Source of the DNA: Bacillota bacterium
GTDB taxonomy: Bacteria; Bacillota_E; JAJZYS01; JAILZS01
Assembly (NCBI GenBank): GCA_021817625.1
Contig: JAKASY010000013.1
Coordinates: forward strand, 1 to 11,793
Direction: 5' to 3'
DNA length: 11,793 bases
Of the stretch, positions 1 through 8,073 are shown in pieces. A program made the translations under genes and the position numbers. Under the pieces are notes generated by a model. That model saw only the letters and a program-made list of their open reading frames with translations. It searched no databases and was not told the origin of the DNA. Position 1 is the first letter of the stretch. The number at the start of each line of letters is the position of its first letter.

Positions 1-2
1 GG

Positions 3-2870
3 GGCGGTGCGGGCGGCGATGGCGGCGGCGCCCAGGGTGGCGCAATCTACGTATCCCAGGCCGCGCAGGCGCCGACGCAGAGCGGCCTCACGTACGGCGG
101 CCAGAACGGCTCGTCGTCCGCCGCGAACCTTGCGAACGGCGGCCAGGCGGGTCCGGGCGGCCAGGGCGGCTACTCGAAGTGCCCGGTGCTCTTCCCAAGC
201 GGCGGCGAGCAGTTCATCTGCACCTGGCAGACCGGCTCCGCCAAGCAGGCGCCGTCCCAGGGGCCGGGCGCGGCCGGCGCCGGCGCCGGCGCGGATGCCT
301 TTACCGCCGGGCAGGCCAACACGCCGCTTGAGATCACCACGACCTCCCTGCCGGGAGGCGTCGCCGGCGGCTTCTACGTGGCCGAGCTGCAGGCCACCGA
401 CGGCGTCGCCCCCTACACCTGGTCGCTCGACGGCAGCTTGCCGCCGGGCCTCGGGCTCGATCCCACGACGGGCATCATCAGCGATACCGGCACCACGAGC
501 GCGGGCATGTACTTCTTCGCCGTGACCGTGACCGACAGCGAGAACCCGGCCGAGACGGCGACAGCGAACCTGTCGATCGACATCGTGCCGGCCGCAGCCC
601 AGAGCCTGACGGCAGGCTCCGTGGTGAGCGGCTCGAGCAACGCCTCGAGCCAGGGCGGAGGCGGCAGCGCCACGGCGGGCGGCGCCGGCTCGGACACGCC
701 CGACACGGCCGCCACCGCGAGCGGCGGCACGGGCACGGTGGCGGTGACGGACTACACGGTCGACCCAGTTGGCGCACCGTCGTTTCAGTCGGCTGGGCAG
801 TACTTCGACGTGGCCGTGTCGACGCCGACGCAGGGCGGCTTCTCGGACGTCACCGTCACACAGTGCGGCGCCGGCGCCGGCGACACCATCGAGTGGTCGC
901 CGGACGGCAGCACGTGGCAGGCAGTGGCTCCCCAGTCCTTCGACGCAACCACAGGCTGCATCACGCTCGGCCCCTTCAACGCCTCCTCGAGCCCCACCCT
1001 GGCCCAGCTAACCGGCACGGTGTTCGGCGTGGCGGCGCCGACGGTCGCGGTCGTGGCAGGGGACAGCATGGCGTTTTCCCCGGCGACGATCGCCGCCCAG
1101 GGCTCCCTCCGCCCCGGCGACGCGGTGACGACCACGCTCTCGGTCGCGAACGGGCAGGGAGTGGCCATCGGCGGGGCCACGGTCTACCTCTCCCTATCCC
1201 CCTCGGCCGTGGGCAGCGCCGTGGCGGAGGGCGTGGGGCTGACGCAGACGCCCCAGCCGTTCACCGCGGACGGTAACGGACAGATCACCGTGACCTACAC
1301 TGCCCCCCAGAACCTGCCGACGAGCGGCACCGATGCAATCTGGGCGCAGAGCGACCTGGGGTCGCCACCCGCCGTCAGCGCCAGCGCCGTCTACGACTTC
1401 ACCCCACCTGTGCAGGTGCCGGCCTCCGTCACCCTGGCGGCATCGCCGACCCAGGTGGGCGCGGGCCAAAGCGCGACGGTGTCGGGCTACGTCTACGACA
1501 GCGGCGGGAGCCCGATCCAGAACGCCGTGGTCGACCTCTCCACGAGCGCGGGCGCGCTTGGCGCACTGCAGGTGACGACGCTGTCGGACGGCTCCTTCAG
1601 CGTCACCTGGACCGCGCCGTCGGCGGGCGGCGGGACGATCACGGCGTCGGTGGAAGGGGCACCCACGCAGGTGACGGCACAAGTCACCGTGGCCGGCGTC
1701 CAAAGCCCGTCGCCGACGCCACCCCCGACCACCATGGCACCCACGCTCTCGATTGCCCCCGCCTCGCTGGCACCGGCGCAGGCGGGTAGGCCCTACACAG
1801 TCAAGCTCGCGGCCTTGGGCGGCGTGGGCCCGTACCAATGGAGCGCGGCGGCCACCACCGTGCCCCCGGGCCTGAGCCTGAGCGGCGCGGGCGTCTTGTC
1901 GGGCACACCGACGGTGCCCGGGCGATACCTCCTGTCGGTCACCGTGACGGATGCCGACGGCGCTAGGGCGACCTCCGTCCTGGCGCTGGCGGTGCAGGCG
2001 CGGCCACTGGCGATCACGACGCGGGCGCTTCCCGGCGCGACCGTCGGCGTGCCCTATAGGGCCGTCCTGACTACGGCGAACGCCACGCCGCCCGAGACCT
2101 GGAGCATCCAGGGCGGGGCGCTACCGACGGGCGTCGCCCTGAACGCCGTGACGGGCGTCCTGTCCGGTACGCCGAAGGTCGCGGGACGGAGCTACTTCGA
2201 CGTGGCGGTCACCGACGCCACCGGCGCGGTGGCCATCCGGGCCTACAGCGTCGACGTCGCTGCGCCCGCCCTTCGGGCCGGCGGCACGCTGCCCGCCGCC
2301 ACGGCAGGCAGCACCTACGCCGCAAGCCTAGCTGCCGCCGGGGGCACGCCGCCCTACGACTGGCACGCCCTTGGCGCGCTTCCCCCCGGGCTGGCTCTCA
2401 ACGCGGTCGAGGGCCTCGTCTATGGCGTGCCGACCCGGCCGGGCTCGTACCGGCTGCGGATCGAGGTCACCGACAGCTCCCGACCGCACCGGCGTGACAC
2501 CGTCACGTACGCTCTCACTGTTGGCCCGGCCCAGTCGGTGGCGCTCACTTGGGCCGTCGGGCGCCCATCCGCCGCCCAGGGTGCACGCGCTGCACTGGTG
2601 CTACACCTCGTCAACCGGACCAGCCGCGCCCAATCGGTGCTGATCAGGGCCGCTGGCCTCACGCGCAACGGCGTACCTGCGACCGGAGCGGTCCGCTTCG
2701 GCGCGGCGGTGGCTGTGCACGTGGGCCCCCAGGCGGCAGAGGCGGCGACGCTATCCTACACGGTCGCCACGAACGCGCAGCCGGGCCTGTATGTGGTCAC
2801 CCTCCTCATCGAGGTGCGGGGCACGGCGCCTTGGCGGGTGAATGTGCCGCTCACGGTGACGGCGCGCTAG
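3..2870 (+). CDS. Ig-repeat (He_PIG / Big_1-like) surface or secreted protein, 5' end outside window
   Basis: Probably an extracellular or cell-surface protein built from immunoglobulin-like beta domains; ligand unknown. The frame is open to the left edge, so the start lies outside and the internal GTG at 186 is not a real start. In order: a Gly/Gln/Ala-rich stretch (3-320); a putative-Ig (He_PIG) repeat (about 324-587); a Gly/Ser/Ala linker; a domain with two Cys at 864-866 and 957-959 (about 738-1037); two invasin-like Ig domains of Big_1 type (about 1038-1400 and 1410-1697); a Pro/Ser/Thr linker (about 1704-1733); He_PIG repeats 2-4 (about 1740-1997, 2001-2261, 2265-2525); and a beta-rich C-terminal domain (2526-2867). 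Repeats share an LPPGL motif, then GxxxGxP, then a VTD ending. No LPXTG sorting signal or C-terminal membrane segment is visible. The signal peptide, if any, is off-window. The C-terminal half is clear; the function is not. Confidence 0.88.
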   Translation, partial: GGAGGDGGGAQGGAIYVSQAAQAPTQSGLTYGGQNGSSSAANLANGGQAGPGGQGGYSKCPVLFPSGGEQFICTWQTGSAKQAPSQGPGAAGAGAGADAFTAGQANTPLEITTTSLPGGVAGGFYVAELQATDGVAPYTWSLDGSLPPGLGLDPTTGIISDTGTTSAGMYFFAVTVTDSENPAETATANLSIDIVPAAAQSLTAGSVVSGSSNASSQGGGGSATAGGAGSDTPDTAATASGGTGTVAVTDYTVDPVGAPSFQSAGQYFDVAVSTPTQGGFSDVTVTQCGAGAGDTIEWSPDGSTWQAVAPQSFDATTGCITLGPFNASSSPTLAQLTGTVFGVAAPTVAVVAGDSMAFSPATIAAQGSLRPGDAVTTTLSVANGQGVAIGGATVYLSLSPSAVGSAVAEGVGLTQTPQPFTADGNGQITVTYTAPQNLPTSGTDAIWAQSDLGSPPAVSASAVYDFTPPVQVPASVTLAASPTQVGAGQSATVSGYVYDSGGSPIQNAVVDLSTSAGALGALQVTTLSDGSFSVTWTAPSAGGGTITASVEGAPTQVTAQVTVAGVQSPSPTPPPTTMAPTLSIAPASLAPAQAGRPYTVKLAALGGVGPYQWSAAATTVPPGLSLSGAGVLSGTPTVPGRYLLSVTVTDADGARATSVLALAVQARPLAITTRALPGATVGVPYRAVLTTANATPPETWSIQGGALPTGVALNAVTGVLSGTPKVAGRSYFDVAVTDATGAVAIRAYSVDVAAPALRAGGTLPAATAGSTYAASLAAAGGTPPYDWHALGALPPGLALNAVEGLVYGVPTRPGSYRLRIEVTDSSRPHRRDTVTYALTVGPAQSVALTWAVGRPSAAQGARAALVLHLVNRTSRAQSVLIRAAGLTRNGVPATGAVRFGAAVAVHVGPQAAEAATLSYTVATNAQPGLYVVTLLIEVRGTAPWRVNVPLTVTAR
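324..587 (+). repeat. He_PIG-type putative Ig repeat 1 of 4 (protein level)
   Basis: First copy of a roughly 86-residue Ig-like repeat. It starts at LEITTTSLPGG, contains PYTWS and SLPPGLGL, and ends with a VTVTD strand. It is separated from copies 2-4 by over 1 kb encoding a linker, a two-Cys domain and two other Ig domains, so the repeats are not one tandem block. Confidence 0.7.
1740..2525 (+). repeat. He_PIG-type putative Ig repeats 2-4, tandem (protein level)
   Basis: Three consecutive repeats of about 86 residues, at about 1740-1997, 2001-2261 and 2265-2525. Shared landmarks are PY or PE followed by W, the turn PPGLSL / PTGVAL / PPGLAL, then SGTP / SGTP / YGVP, then the closing VTD. 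The copies differ considerably in sequence, so these are old duplications rather than a recent expansion. Confidence 0.72.
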
Positions 2871-2885
2871 GGCGCCGGGCGCGGG

Positions 2886-4955
2886 CTACTCGTAGAGGAG
2901 GTCGCCCAGCCGCCTGAGGGCCTCGACCCGCCGCCGGAAGTAGGTTCGGCGGGAGAGGTCGAGCTGCTCCGCCAGCTCCTCATGGGTGCCGGCGCGCTCG
3001 ACGTCGTACCGGCGCAAGAGCTCCGCCAGCGGGGCGAAGCCCGTGACCTCCAGCTCTCGCAGGGCGTCCAGCGCCCAGGCGTCGAGGCGGCTCTCGGCCA
3101 GCCACGGGTACATCGCCCGGAAGTAGCGGAGGGGCGCGCTGCCCTCGCGGCGGTCGGCCCGGCCGACGAGGGACAGCGCCTCTCGGGCAGCCTTGCCGCG
3201 CTCCACCAGGGGTACGAGCGGCGTGGTGGCGGGAGAGGCGAGCGCCGTGAGCCAGTTCGCGTAGCCCAGCTCGTCGAGGTCCAGTATGTAGGCGTGCGCC
3301 GGCCGGTCCGGCGTGAGGCCGGGGAGAACGACCTCAAAGCCCGCCTGCCTGGAGAACTGCAAGAGCTCCAAGAGCTTCTCGAGGCCGGGCTCGGGCGTGA
3401 CGAACAGGATCTTGCCGTACGGCGCAAACTCCCGGCACGTCTCCCGGACGATGGCAAAGAGGGCGGGGAGGGAGGGATCGCGGAGGGCCCCCTGGCAGCA
3501 GGCGAGGAGGCGGTGGTGCCAGGAACGCAGCGTCGGCTCCGGCAACGAGCCCAGGTACGCGCCGATCGCCGGATCGGCGAGAAGGGTCTCCTCCGTGTCC
3601 GGCCGCAGGGGCGCGGCGCAGCTGTAGCCGAGCACCTCGCCGCCCCGGCCGCGGGCGACCAGGAAGCCTTCGGGCACGCACTGGAACAGACGGCGCGTCC
3701 ACATCGGTGCCTCGGCGGGCACCTCCGCCGTACCGTAAATGTGCCGAAGCGACGTGGTCCAGCAGTCGACGAGCTGGTCCAGGTCGGCCACCGTGGCGCC
3801 GCGTTCAAAGCGCCAGCCGAGCTGGTCCTCGTTCGCCGAGTGCAGCCACGAGTACCAGGCGGCGTCGGAGGCGAGATGGGAGATCTCACCCCAGGGCGAC
3901 TCCTCGGCGGCGGCCGGGGGGCTGTAACGCGCCCGCTCCAGGTGGTGGTCGATGGCCCGGCGGCGCCATCGCCGCGCTCGCCACGGAGACTCCTTGTGCA
4001 GAGCCTGGCGCAGCTCGTCGCGTACCTCGTCATGCAGCGTCAGCCGTCCCGCTGCAGGCGTCACAACCGGCAGGGACACGAGCGCTTCCCAGGCCGCCCG
4101 TGTCTGGTCCCCGCCCACCATCCGGGTCAGCACCGCGGGGTCGAAGGTCCGGACCACCGACGCGGCGTCGACCAGCGTCCTCAGGGACGAGGACTCTGCC
4201 GCCCCCGCAAGCCGGTCCAGGAGCCGGGTTGCGAGGCGGGCGTCGGATGGCTCGGGCCAGGCGACCGGGCCGCTCGCCGTCTGCGCCTGCAGGAGCACGT
4301 CCGCGCACAGCCCGAGCAGAAGCGGGCGCCCACCCGAAACGGCGGCGGCACGCGCCCGCTGGGCTGGGGCGTGCACGCCGCGGAGGACGAGGTACTCCTC
4401 CGCCTCCCCTGGGCTGAGATCACCGAGCGCCAGGTCGCGGACGACCGCCCGCCAGTTCTCGTCGTCCGGCCAGAGGCGGAGCGCGTCCGCGCGGCTTGCG
4501 ATCACGACGCACGAGCCGGGGCCCAGGCGGTACAACACCTCGGCCCTAAGCCAGCGGTCGAGGGCAGGCTGCGTATCGTAGGCATCGAGGCACAGCGCAA
4601 GGCCACCGGAGGCGGCCCGGCGATTGGCCGATTGGACAACTGCCGCCACCGTCGCCGCCCCTCCCCGGAGGGCGTATGCCAGCGCTTGGAGCAGGCTCTC
4701 CGGCGAGCCGTCGAGAACGCTGAGATCGACGAGCGCCACGGTGACGCCGCGCTCCGCGGCCTGGCGGGCCAACGTTCGCAGCAATGTCGACTTCCCCACC
4801 CCTGCGGGCCCGTGAAGGCAGGCCACGACGGGACCGTCTCGTGCAGAAAGAACCGCGGCGTGCAGCACGGCGAGCTCGCGATCACGGCCTACGAACAGGC
4901 GTGCCCGCATCGCCTCCACGGTCTCTCCGAGGGTGCGGGATCCGGCCGCAGGCAT
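2886..4955 (-). CDS. STAND-type ATPase with GNAT-like segment and C-terminal HTH (putative regulator)
   Basis: A 689-residue protein, probably a signal-responsive NTP-dependent switch that binds DNA. Seen: FVGRDREL entry to the ATPase (21-28); Walker A GPAGVGKS (49-56); Walker B-like LALCLDAYD (119-127); CVVIASR sensor strand (149-155); GGRPLLLGL (208-216), matching the GxPLAL element of STAND ATPases; and LHDEVRDEL (307-315), typical of the winged-helix part. Instead of TPR or WD repeats, residues about 422-575 look like a degenerate GNAT acyltransferase fold, with strands FLVARGRGGEVLGYS and later AGFEVVLPG and AYILDLDELGY, but no clear acetyl-CoA loop. Residues about 655-689 (EELAEQLDLSRRTYFRRRV) form an HTH. 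ATG at 4955 was chosen; GTG at 4919 has a better Shine-Dalgarno (GGAG, 5-nt spacing) and would give 677 residues. The frame stays open to 5360, but that translation is low-complexity. The target is unknown. Confidence 0.82.
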   Translation of the reverse strand: MPAAGSRTLGETVEAMRARLFVGRDRELAVLHAAVLSARDGPVVACLHGPAGVGKSTLLRTLARQAAERGVTVALVDLSVLDGSPESLLQALAYALRGGAATVAAVVQSANRRAASGGLALCLDAYDTQPALDRWLRAEVLYRLGPGSCVVIASRADALRLWPDDENWRAVVRDLALGDLSPGEAEEYLVLRGVHAPAQRARAAAVSGGRPLLLGLCADVLLQAQTASGPVAWPEPSDARLATRLLDRLAGAAESSSLRTLVDAASVVRTFDPAVLTRMVGGDQTRAAWEALVSLPVVTPAAGRLTLHDEVRDELRQALHKESPWRARRWRRRAIDHHLERARYSPPAAAEESPWGEISHLASDAAWYSWLHSANEDQLGWRFERGATVADLDQLVDCWTTSLRHIYGTAEVPAEAPMWTRRLFQCVPEGFLVARGRGGEVLGYSCAAPLRPDTEETLLADPAIGAYLGSLPEPTLRSWHHRLLACCQGALRDPSLPALFAIVRETCREFAPYGKILFVTPEPGLEKLLELLQFSRQAGFEVVLPGLTPDRPAHAYILDLDELGYANWLTALASPATTPLVPLVERGKAAREALSLVGRADRREGSAPLRYFRAMYPWLAESRLDAWALDALRELEVTGFAPLAELLRRYDVERAGTHEELAEQLDLSRRTYFRRRVEALRRLGDLLYE

Positions 4956-5082
4956 CAGGGTCGCACCCACGACGATGCGCAGCGGCAGGCACGCACCGGT
5001 TGCCTGGAGCGGCCGACCGGTCTGGAGAGGCCCTGGTTCGCAAGGCGCGTGCGCCGCGCCACGGCGACAGGCCCGCGGCCTC

Positions 5083-5100
5083 CCCGACGTTCTCGTCGGG
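5083..5100. other. Perfect 7-bp inverted repeat with TTCT loop
   Basis: CCCGACG at 5083-5089 and CGTCGGG at 5094-5100 pair fully around a 4-nt TTCT loop, giving a very stable small hairpin. No T-tract follows on either strand, so an intrinsic terminator is not well supported. It lies about 130 bp upstream of the STAND ATPase start and could be part of its leader RNA. Confidence 0.4.
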
Positions 5101-5823
5101 AGCGGGCGGGCGTCCCGTGGCGCACATCTCCCACCGACCGCACCCCGGCGGCCGGCCCGCCCTGGCGCGCCGAGGTGTGTGTCCAGCGGTTCGGCGCTTG
5201 TCGCATCGGTCCGCCTCCCAAAGGTGGCAGCGGCATGGGCCAAGACAGCCAACGGGGTTCGACGCGTCAGCCCACGACGTGCGGCTTGTGAGGCGGCCGA
5301 AAGCGGCGGGGAGCCTGCAGCAACTATAGGCGCCGCTCTATTCGGAGAACTCGCGCGCAATCCTTCCGGTGACCCGCCACGACGTTGGCGCCTGGTCGCC
5401 CGCGCCGGACGGTAACCCGCGAATGCCGCGACAGGACGCGCACTGCCGGGTCAGCCGGGCCAACGCACGTGCAACGAAGGCGCAGATGGAGCGCACTACA
5501 TGGTCGGCACCACTCGCGGCCCTCTCGCAGGCTACACCACAGGCACCGGGTCTGCGCGGAAGGGGAGCGCGAGCTGCCCCTGGGCCATGCCCTGTCGGTC
5601 GCAACAGCGAGCCTAACGGAACCAAACAGGCGCGAACGCCTTCGAATCCCCGCCGGTTGATCGGCACGGCCGAGGCGGTCCTTGCCGGGGAGGACGAGAG
5701 CGTTCACGGCAAGCCACCCCGCGCGGGCGCCTGGGCGTCCCAGTCGCCTACGACAAAGGACCTGTCGTACCCTACCCTGGCTCCAGCATGGGACAACCGG
5801 CACGTGGCTCTGGCGCGGTGCTC

Positions 5824-5836
5824 CCGGCCAAGCCGG
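5824..5836 (-). terminator. Weak hairpin directly after the bshA-like stop
   Basis: CCGGC and GCCGG flank a CAA loop (on the plus strand) immediately beyond the TGA at 5837-5839. Only 5 bp of stem and no U-tract, so it is at best a marginal terminator. Confidence 0.2.
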
Positions 5837-6982
5837 TCAGGCACGCAGGCTTCGGTACAGGTCCTCGTAGCGGCCCACCACGCTGCCCGGCGAGAAGCGG
5901 CTAGCGCGGCGTCTAGCCGCCTCGGACATGGCGCGGTGCCGGTCAGGGTGGAGCATGCCGACGGCCGCGTCCGCCATGGCGTCCACCGCGTGCACGGGCA
6001 GGAGGCAGCCGCTCACGCCATCCTCGACGACCTCCGGCAGACCGCCCGCCACAGTCCCGAGCACGGGCACGCCCGCCGCCATGGCCTCGAGCGCGGCCAG
6101 GCCGAAGCCCTCGCCGGACGTCGGCAGGAGGAAGAGATCGGCGGCGGCGAGGACGGGGGCAAGGTCCCTGCGCGCGCCGAGAAAGCGCACCCGATCCGCC
6201 AGTCCCGCCTCGGCGAGGCGGCTCAGGCAGGCGCCGGCATCGGGCCCGTCGCCGCACAGGCTAAGGACGGCCGGCATGCGCCGCGCGACGCGGATGAACA
6301 CCTCCGCGACGTCGAGGACATTCTTGACCGGCCGGAAGTTCGAGGCGTGCATGAGCACGGCCTCGCCGGCGGGCGCCAGGGCGGCGCGCATGCGCGCCCG
6401 CACTGCGGGCGCGATGTGGCGCATCTCGACGAAGTCGGGGATCACCACCACCTGCTCCAGCCCGAACGTCGCCAGCGCCCGCCCCCTGAGATACTCGGAC
6501 ACGGCCGTGACGGCGTCGGAGCGGCGCAGGCTGTTGGCCACGGCAGGGCGCAGGGCGGGGTCGGCGCCGGTCAGGGTCACGTCCGTGCCGTGAAGCGTGG
6601 TCACCACCGACGGCCGCACCGGCGCCGCCAGCTCCCGGGCCAGCACGGCCGCGGCCGCATGCGGCACGGCGTAGTGCACGTGGATGACGTCCAGGCGCTC
6701 GGCCGTGGCCACCTCGGCGATCTTGGTCGCCATCGCCAGATCGTACGGAGCGTGCGCGAAGAGCGGATAGCTGGGCACCTCGACGCGGTGGTGGACCATC
6801 CGCCCGGCCTCACCCTCGTTCAGGCGCGAGAGCGCAAACGGCTCCCCCGTGCTGACCAGGTGCACGGCATGGCCCCGCCGCACGAGGAAGCGGGACAGCT
6901 CGATCGCTACGGTGCTGCTGCCGCCAAGGGACGGGTAGAGCACCATGCCGATGCGAAGCGGGTCGACTCCCAGTGCAGACAC
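5837..6982 (-). CDS. bshA: BshA-like N-acetyl-alpha-D-glucosaminyl L-malate synthase (GT4 glycosyltransferase)
   Basis: Likely catalyses the first step of bacillithiol synthesis: transfer of GlcNAc from UDP-GlcNAc to L-malate in the cytosol. The 381-residue length matches BshA (about 375-385). BshA-like landmarks are all present: YPSLGGSSTVAIEL (16-29), the malate/acceptor-side HVHYAVPHA (101-109), TTLHGTDVTLTG (128-139), TAVSEYL (159-165), HASNFRPVKNVLDV (212-225) and the GT4 E-x7-E motif EGFGLAALE (291-299). The GTG at 6982 was chosen because AAGGA lies 6 nt upstream and it extends to the expected N-terminal strand; the inner ATG (codon 13) would cut that strand. No bshB or bshC is in the window. 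It follows the tyrosine recombinase on the same strand after 136 bp, so read-through is possible but a functional link is not evident. A related GT4 enzyme with another acceptor cannot be excluded. Confidence 0.85.
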   Translation of the reverse strand: MSALGVDPLRIGMVLYPSLGGSSTVAIELSRFLVRRGHAVHLVSTGEPFALSRLNEGEAGRMVHHRVEVPSYPLFAHAPYDLAMATKIAEVATAERLDVIHVHYAVPHAAAAVLARELAAPVRPSVVTTLHGTDVTLTGADPALRPAVANSLRRSDAVTAVSEYLRGRALATFGLEQVVVIPDFVEMRHIAPAVRARMRAALAPAGEAVLMHASNFRPVKNVLDVAEVFIRVARRMPAVLSLCGDGPDAGACLSRLAEAGLADRVRFLGARRDLAPVLAAADLFLLPTSGEGFGLAALEAMAAGVPVLGTVAGGLPEVVEDGVSGCLLPVHAVDAMADAAVGMLHPDRHRAMSEAARRRASRFSPGSVVGRYEDLYRSLRA

Positions 6983-7066
6983 CCCCGGTCCTTGCGCCAC
7001 CCAGCATACCAGCCGGCGCAATCGGGCCTGGGCCCTGCCGTCGGGTTCGCCGGGCGGCCCCACGGC

Positions 7067-7091
7067 CGGCAGGCCGCACGTGGCCATGCCG
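7067..7091 (-). terminator. Candidate hairpin between recombinase and bshA-like gene
   Basis: CGGCAGGCC and GGCC-A-TGCCG can pair as 5 + 4 bp with a single bulged A around a 6-nt loop, 27-51 bp downstream of the recombinase stop. No T-run follows. It may weaken read-through into the bshA-like gene, but the call rests on pairing alone. Confidence 0.25.
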
Positions 7092-7118
7092 CAGCACGGC
7101 CGGGACAGCGCCGTCGCC

Positions 7119-8045
7119 TTACCGGTCTGCCGATGGCTGGGTGCGCGCATCGCCTGGCTCAGGCGACGGCAGGACCACGCGTTCAAGCGCGCGCTGGAGG
7201 TCGTGCCGGACGAGGCTGTCCGTGACGGCGGCGTAGCGCATGGTCGTGTCAAGGCTTTGATGGCCGAGGAGCTTCTGCACCGTGACGATCGGCACGCCAC
7301 CCGCCACGAGGCGGCTCGCGAAGGTGTGCCGGAGCTGGTGGATGCGCACCCGGCCGAGCCCGGTCGCCGCGCAGGCGCGGTGCCACACCCGGCGCACGGC
7401 GTCGTAGTTGTAGGGCACGAGCCGTGGCGCCTTGCCGCGGCCGAAGACGGGGCCGCTCACCCGCCGCGCCACCTGGTCGGGCAGGAAGCTCCACGACAGC
7501 GGCGCCACGAGCAGCGGGAGAACGCGCTCGCGCCGCCCCTTGCCGACGACCCGCACCCAGCTGTCTTCGGCCGCTTCCGCCAGGCGCAAGTCCTCGACGT
7601 GGAGATGGATGGCCTCCGAGATGCGCAGGCCGGTCTCGGCGACGAGTGTGAACAGCCGCCGCAGCGACAGGTCGTCGACCGCCGCGAGGAGGCAGAGGAC
7701 CTGTTCCGCCGCCAGCGGCCGGGGCAGGTAATGCGGCCGGGCCACGGTCGGCACGGCTAGGCCGGGGTTGCGAGCGACCACGGCCTCGACCGCGAGGAAC
7801 TGAAACATGGAGCGCATGCTGGCCCGATAGCGGGCGCGGGCGCTCGCCCCAACGTGAACACTGCCCAAGAAGGCGCGCAGGTCCGCCGCGGTCACCTTCT
7901 CGACGTCGAGCACGCCGCGCGCCGCCAGAAACCTCGCCAGGCGCCGGAGGTCGTAGCGGTAGCCGCGCAAAGTGCCGGCGCTCATCTCGCGCAGGGCGCA
8001 GGTCGTCAGAAAGTCCTCGATCGCGTCGGTCACGGTCACAGCCAT
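7119..8045 (-). CDS. Tyrosine recombinase, XerC/XerD type
   Basis: A 308-residue site-specific recombinase (phage-integrase superfamily) that cuts and rejoins DNA through a phosphotyrosine. The N-terminal SAM-like core-binding domain covers about 5-90 (AIEDFL, GYRYDLRRLARFL, RYRASMRSMFQFL); the catalytic domain covers about 110-290. The complete catalytic set is visible: R141 in ETGLRISEA, K169 in VVGKGRRER, H236 and R239 in HQLRHTFAS, H262 in LLGHQS, and nucleophile Y271 in TTMRYAAV. Size and motifs fit XerC/D or standalone integrases, but this is not necessarily the chromosomal Xer pair. Start: ATG at 8045 lies about 11 nt after a TGGTATACT extended -10, suggesting near-leaderless translation; ATG at 8075 would give 10 more residues but would put the promoter and palindrome inside the gene. 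No recombination-directionality factor or phage gene is adjacent. Confidence 0.9.
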   Translation of the reverse strand: MAVTVTDAIEDFLTTCALREMSAGTLRGYRYDLRRLARFLAARGVLDVEKVTAADLRAFLGSVHVGASARARYRASMRSMFQFLAVEAVVARNPGLAVPTVARPHYLPRPLAAEQVLCLLAAVDDLSLRRLFTLVAETGLRISEAIHLHVEDLRLAEAAEDSWVRVVGKGRRERVLPLLVAPLSWSFLPDQVARRVSGPVFGRGKAPRLVPYNYDAVRRVWHRACAATGLGRVRIHQLRHTFASRLVAGGVPIVTVQKLLGHQSLDTTMRYAAVTDSLVRHDLQRALERVVLPSPEPGDARTQPSADR

Positions 8046-8052
8046 CACCGCT

Positions 8053-8073
8053 GCCAGTATACCAAATACTGGC
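8053..8073 (-). promoter_or_regulatory. Palindrome with extended -10 at recombinase start
   Basis: GCCAGTAT (8053-8060) and ATACTGGC (8066-8073) form a perfect 8-bp inverted repeat with a 5-nt spacer, 8 bp upstream of the chosen ATG. On the minus strand it contains TG-G-TATACT, a good extended -10 (TATACT at 8056-8061); the -35 (about 8079-8084, GGTCGG) is poor. Transcription would start around 8049, a few bases before the ATG. The palindrome could be an operator for autoregulation or a recombinase-binding site; the sequence does not decide. Confidence 0.55.

Larger units (their letters stand above)
4956..5836. other. 880-bp region without a recognisable gene
   Basis: This lies between the start of the STAND ATPase and the 3' end of the bshA-like gene. 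Open frames occur on both strands (for example minus 5324-5803, plus 5385-5660), but their translations are Arg/Pro/Ala-rich with no recognisable motif, as expected from GC-rich noncoding DNA. It contains a perfect 7-bp hairpin at 5083-5100, a small hairpin at 5628-5641 and a weak -10-like TATAGT on the minus strand at 5323-5328 without a convincing -35. It could hold the ATPase gene's long 5' leader, a small RNA or decayed sequence; none is demonstrated. Confidence 0.5.

Noticed and set aside
2982..5291. Plus-strand 769-codon open frame opposite the STAND ATPase
   Set aside because: It is the antisense shadow of a gene with clear Walker and HTH motifs; its own translation is Arg/Gly-rich with no domains.
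4956..5360. N-terminal extension of the STAND ATPase up to 5360
   Set aside because: The frame is open, but the translation is Arg/Ala/Pro-rich without domain features, while conserved ATPase sequence begins shortly after 4919.
5636..5656. TTCGAATCC resembling a tRNA T-loop
   Set aside because: The flanking five bases on each side do not pair, and there is no acceptor stem, D-arm or anticodon arm around it.
5324..5803. Minus-strand open frame of 159 codons in the gene-free interval
   Set aside because: The translation is Arg/Cys/Ser-rich without any recognisable motif, has no supporting ribosome-binding site, and competes with several equally long frames in this GC-rich stretch.
5369..7225. 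Plus-strand 618-codon open frame opposite the bshA-like gene
   Set aside because: Antisense shadow: the minus strand has complete glycosyltransferase motifs, and this translation is rich in His/Arg/Gly with no family resemblance.
8053..8073. Palindrome at the recombinase start as a dif/Xer chromosomal site
   Set aside because: Arms and spacer lengths (8-5-8) do not match the 11-6-11 layout of dif sites and the sequence is unlike dif.
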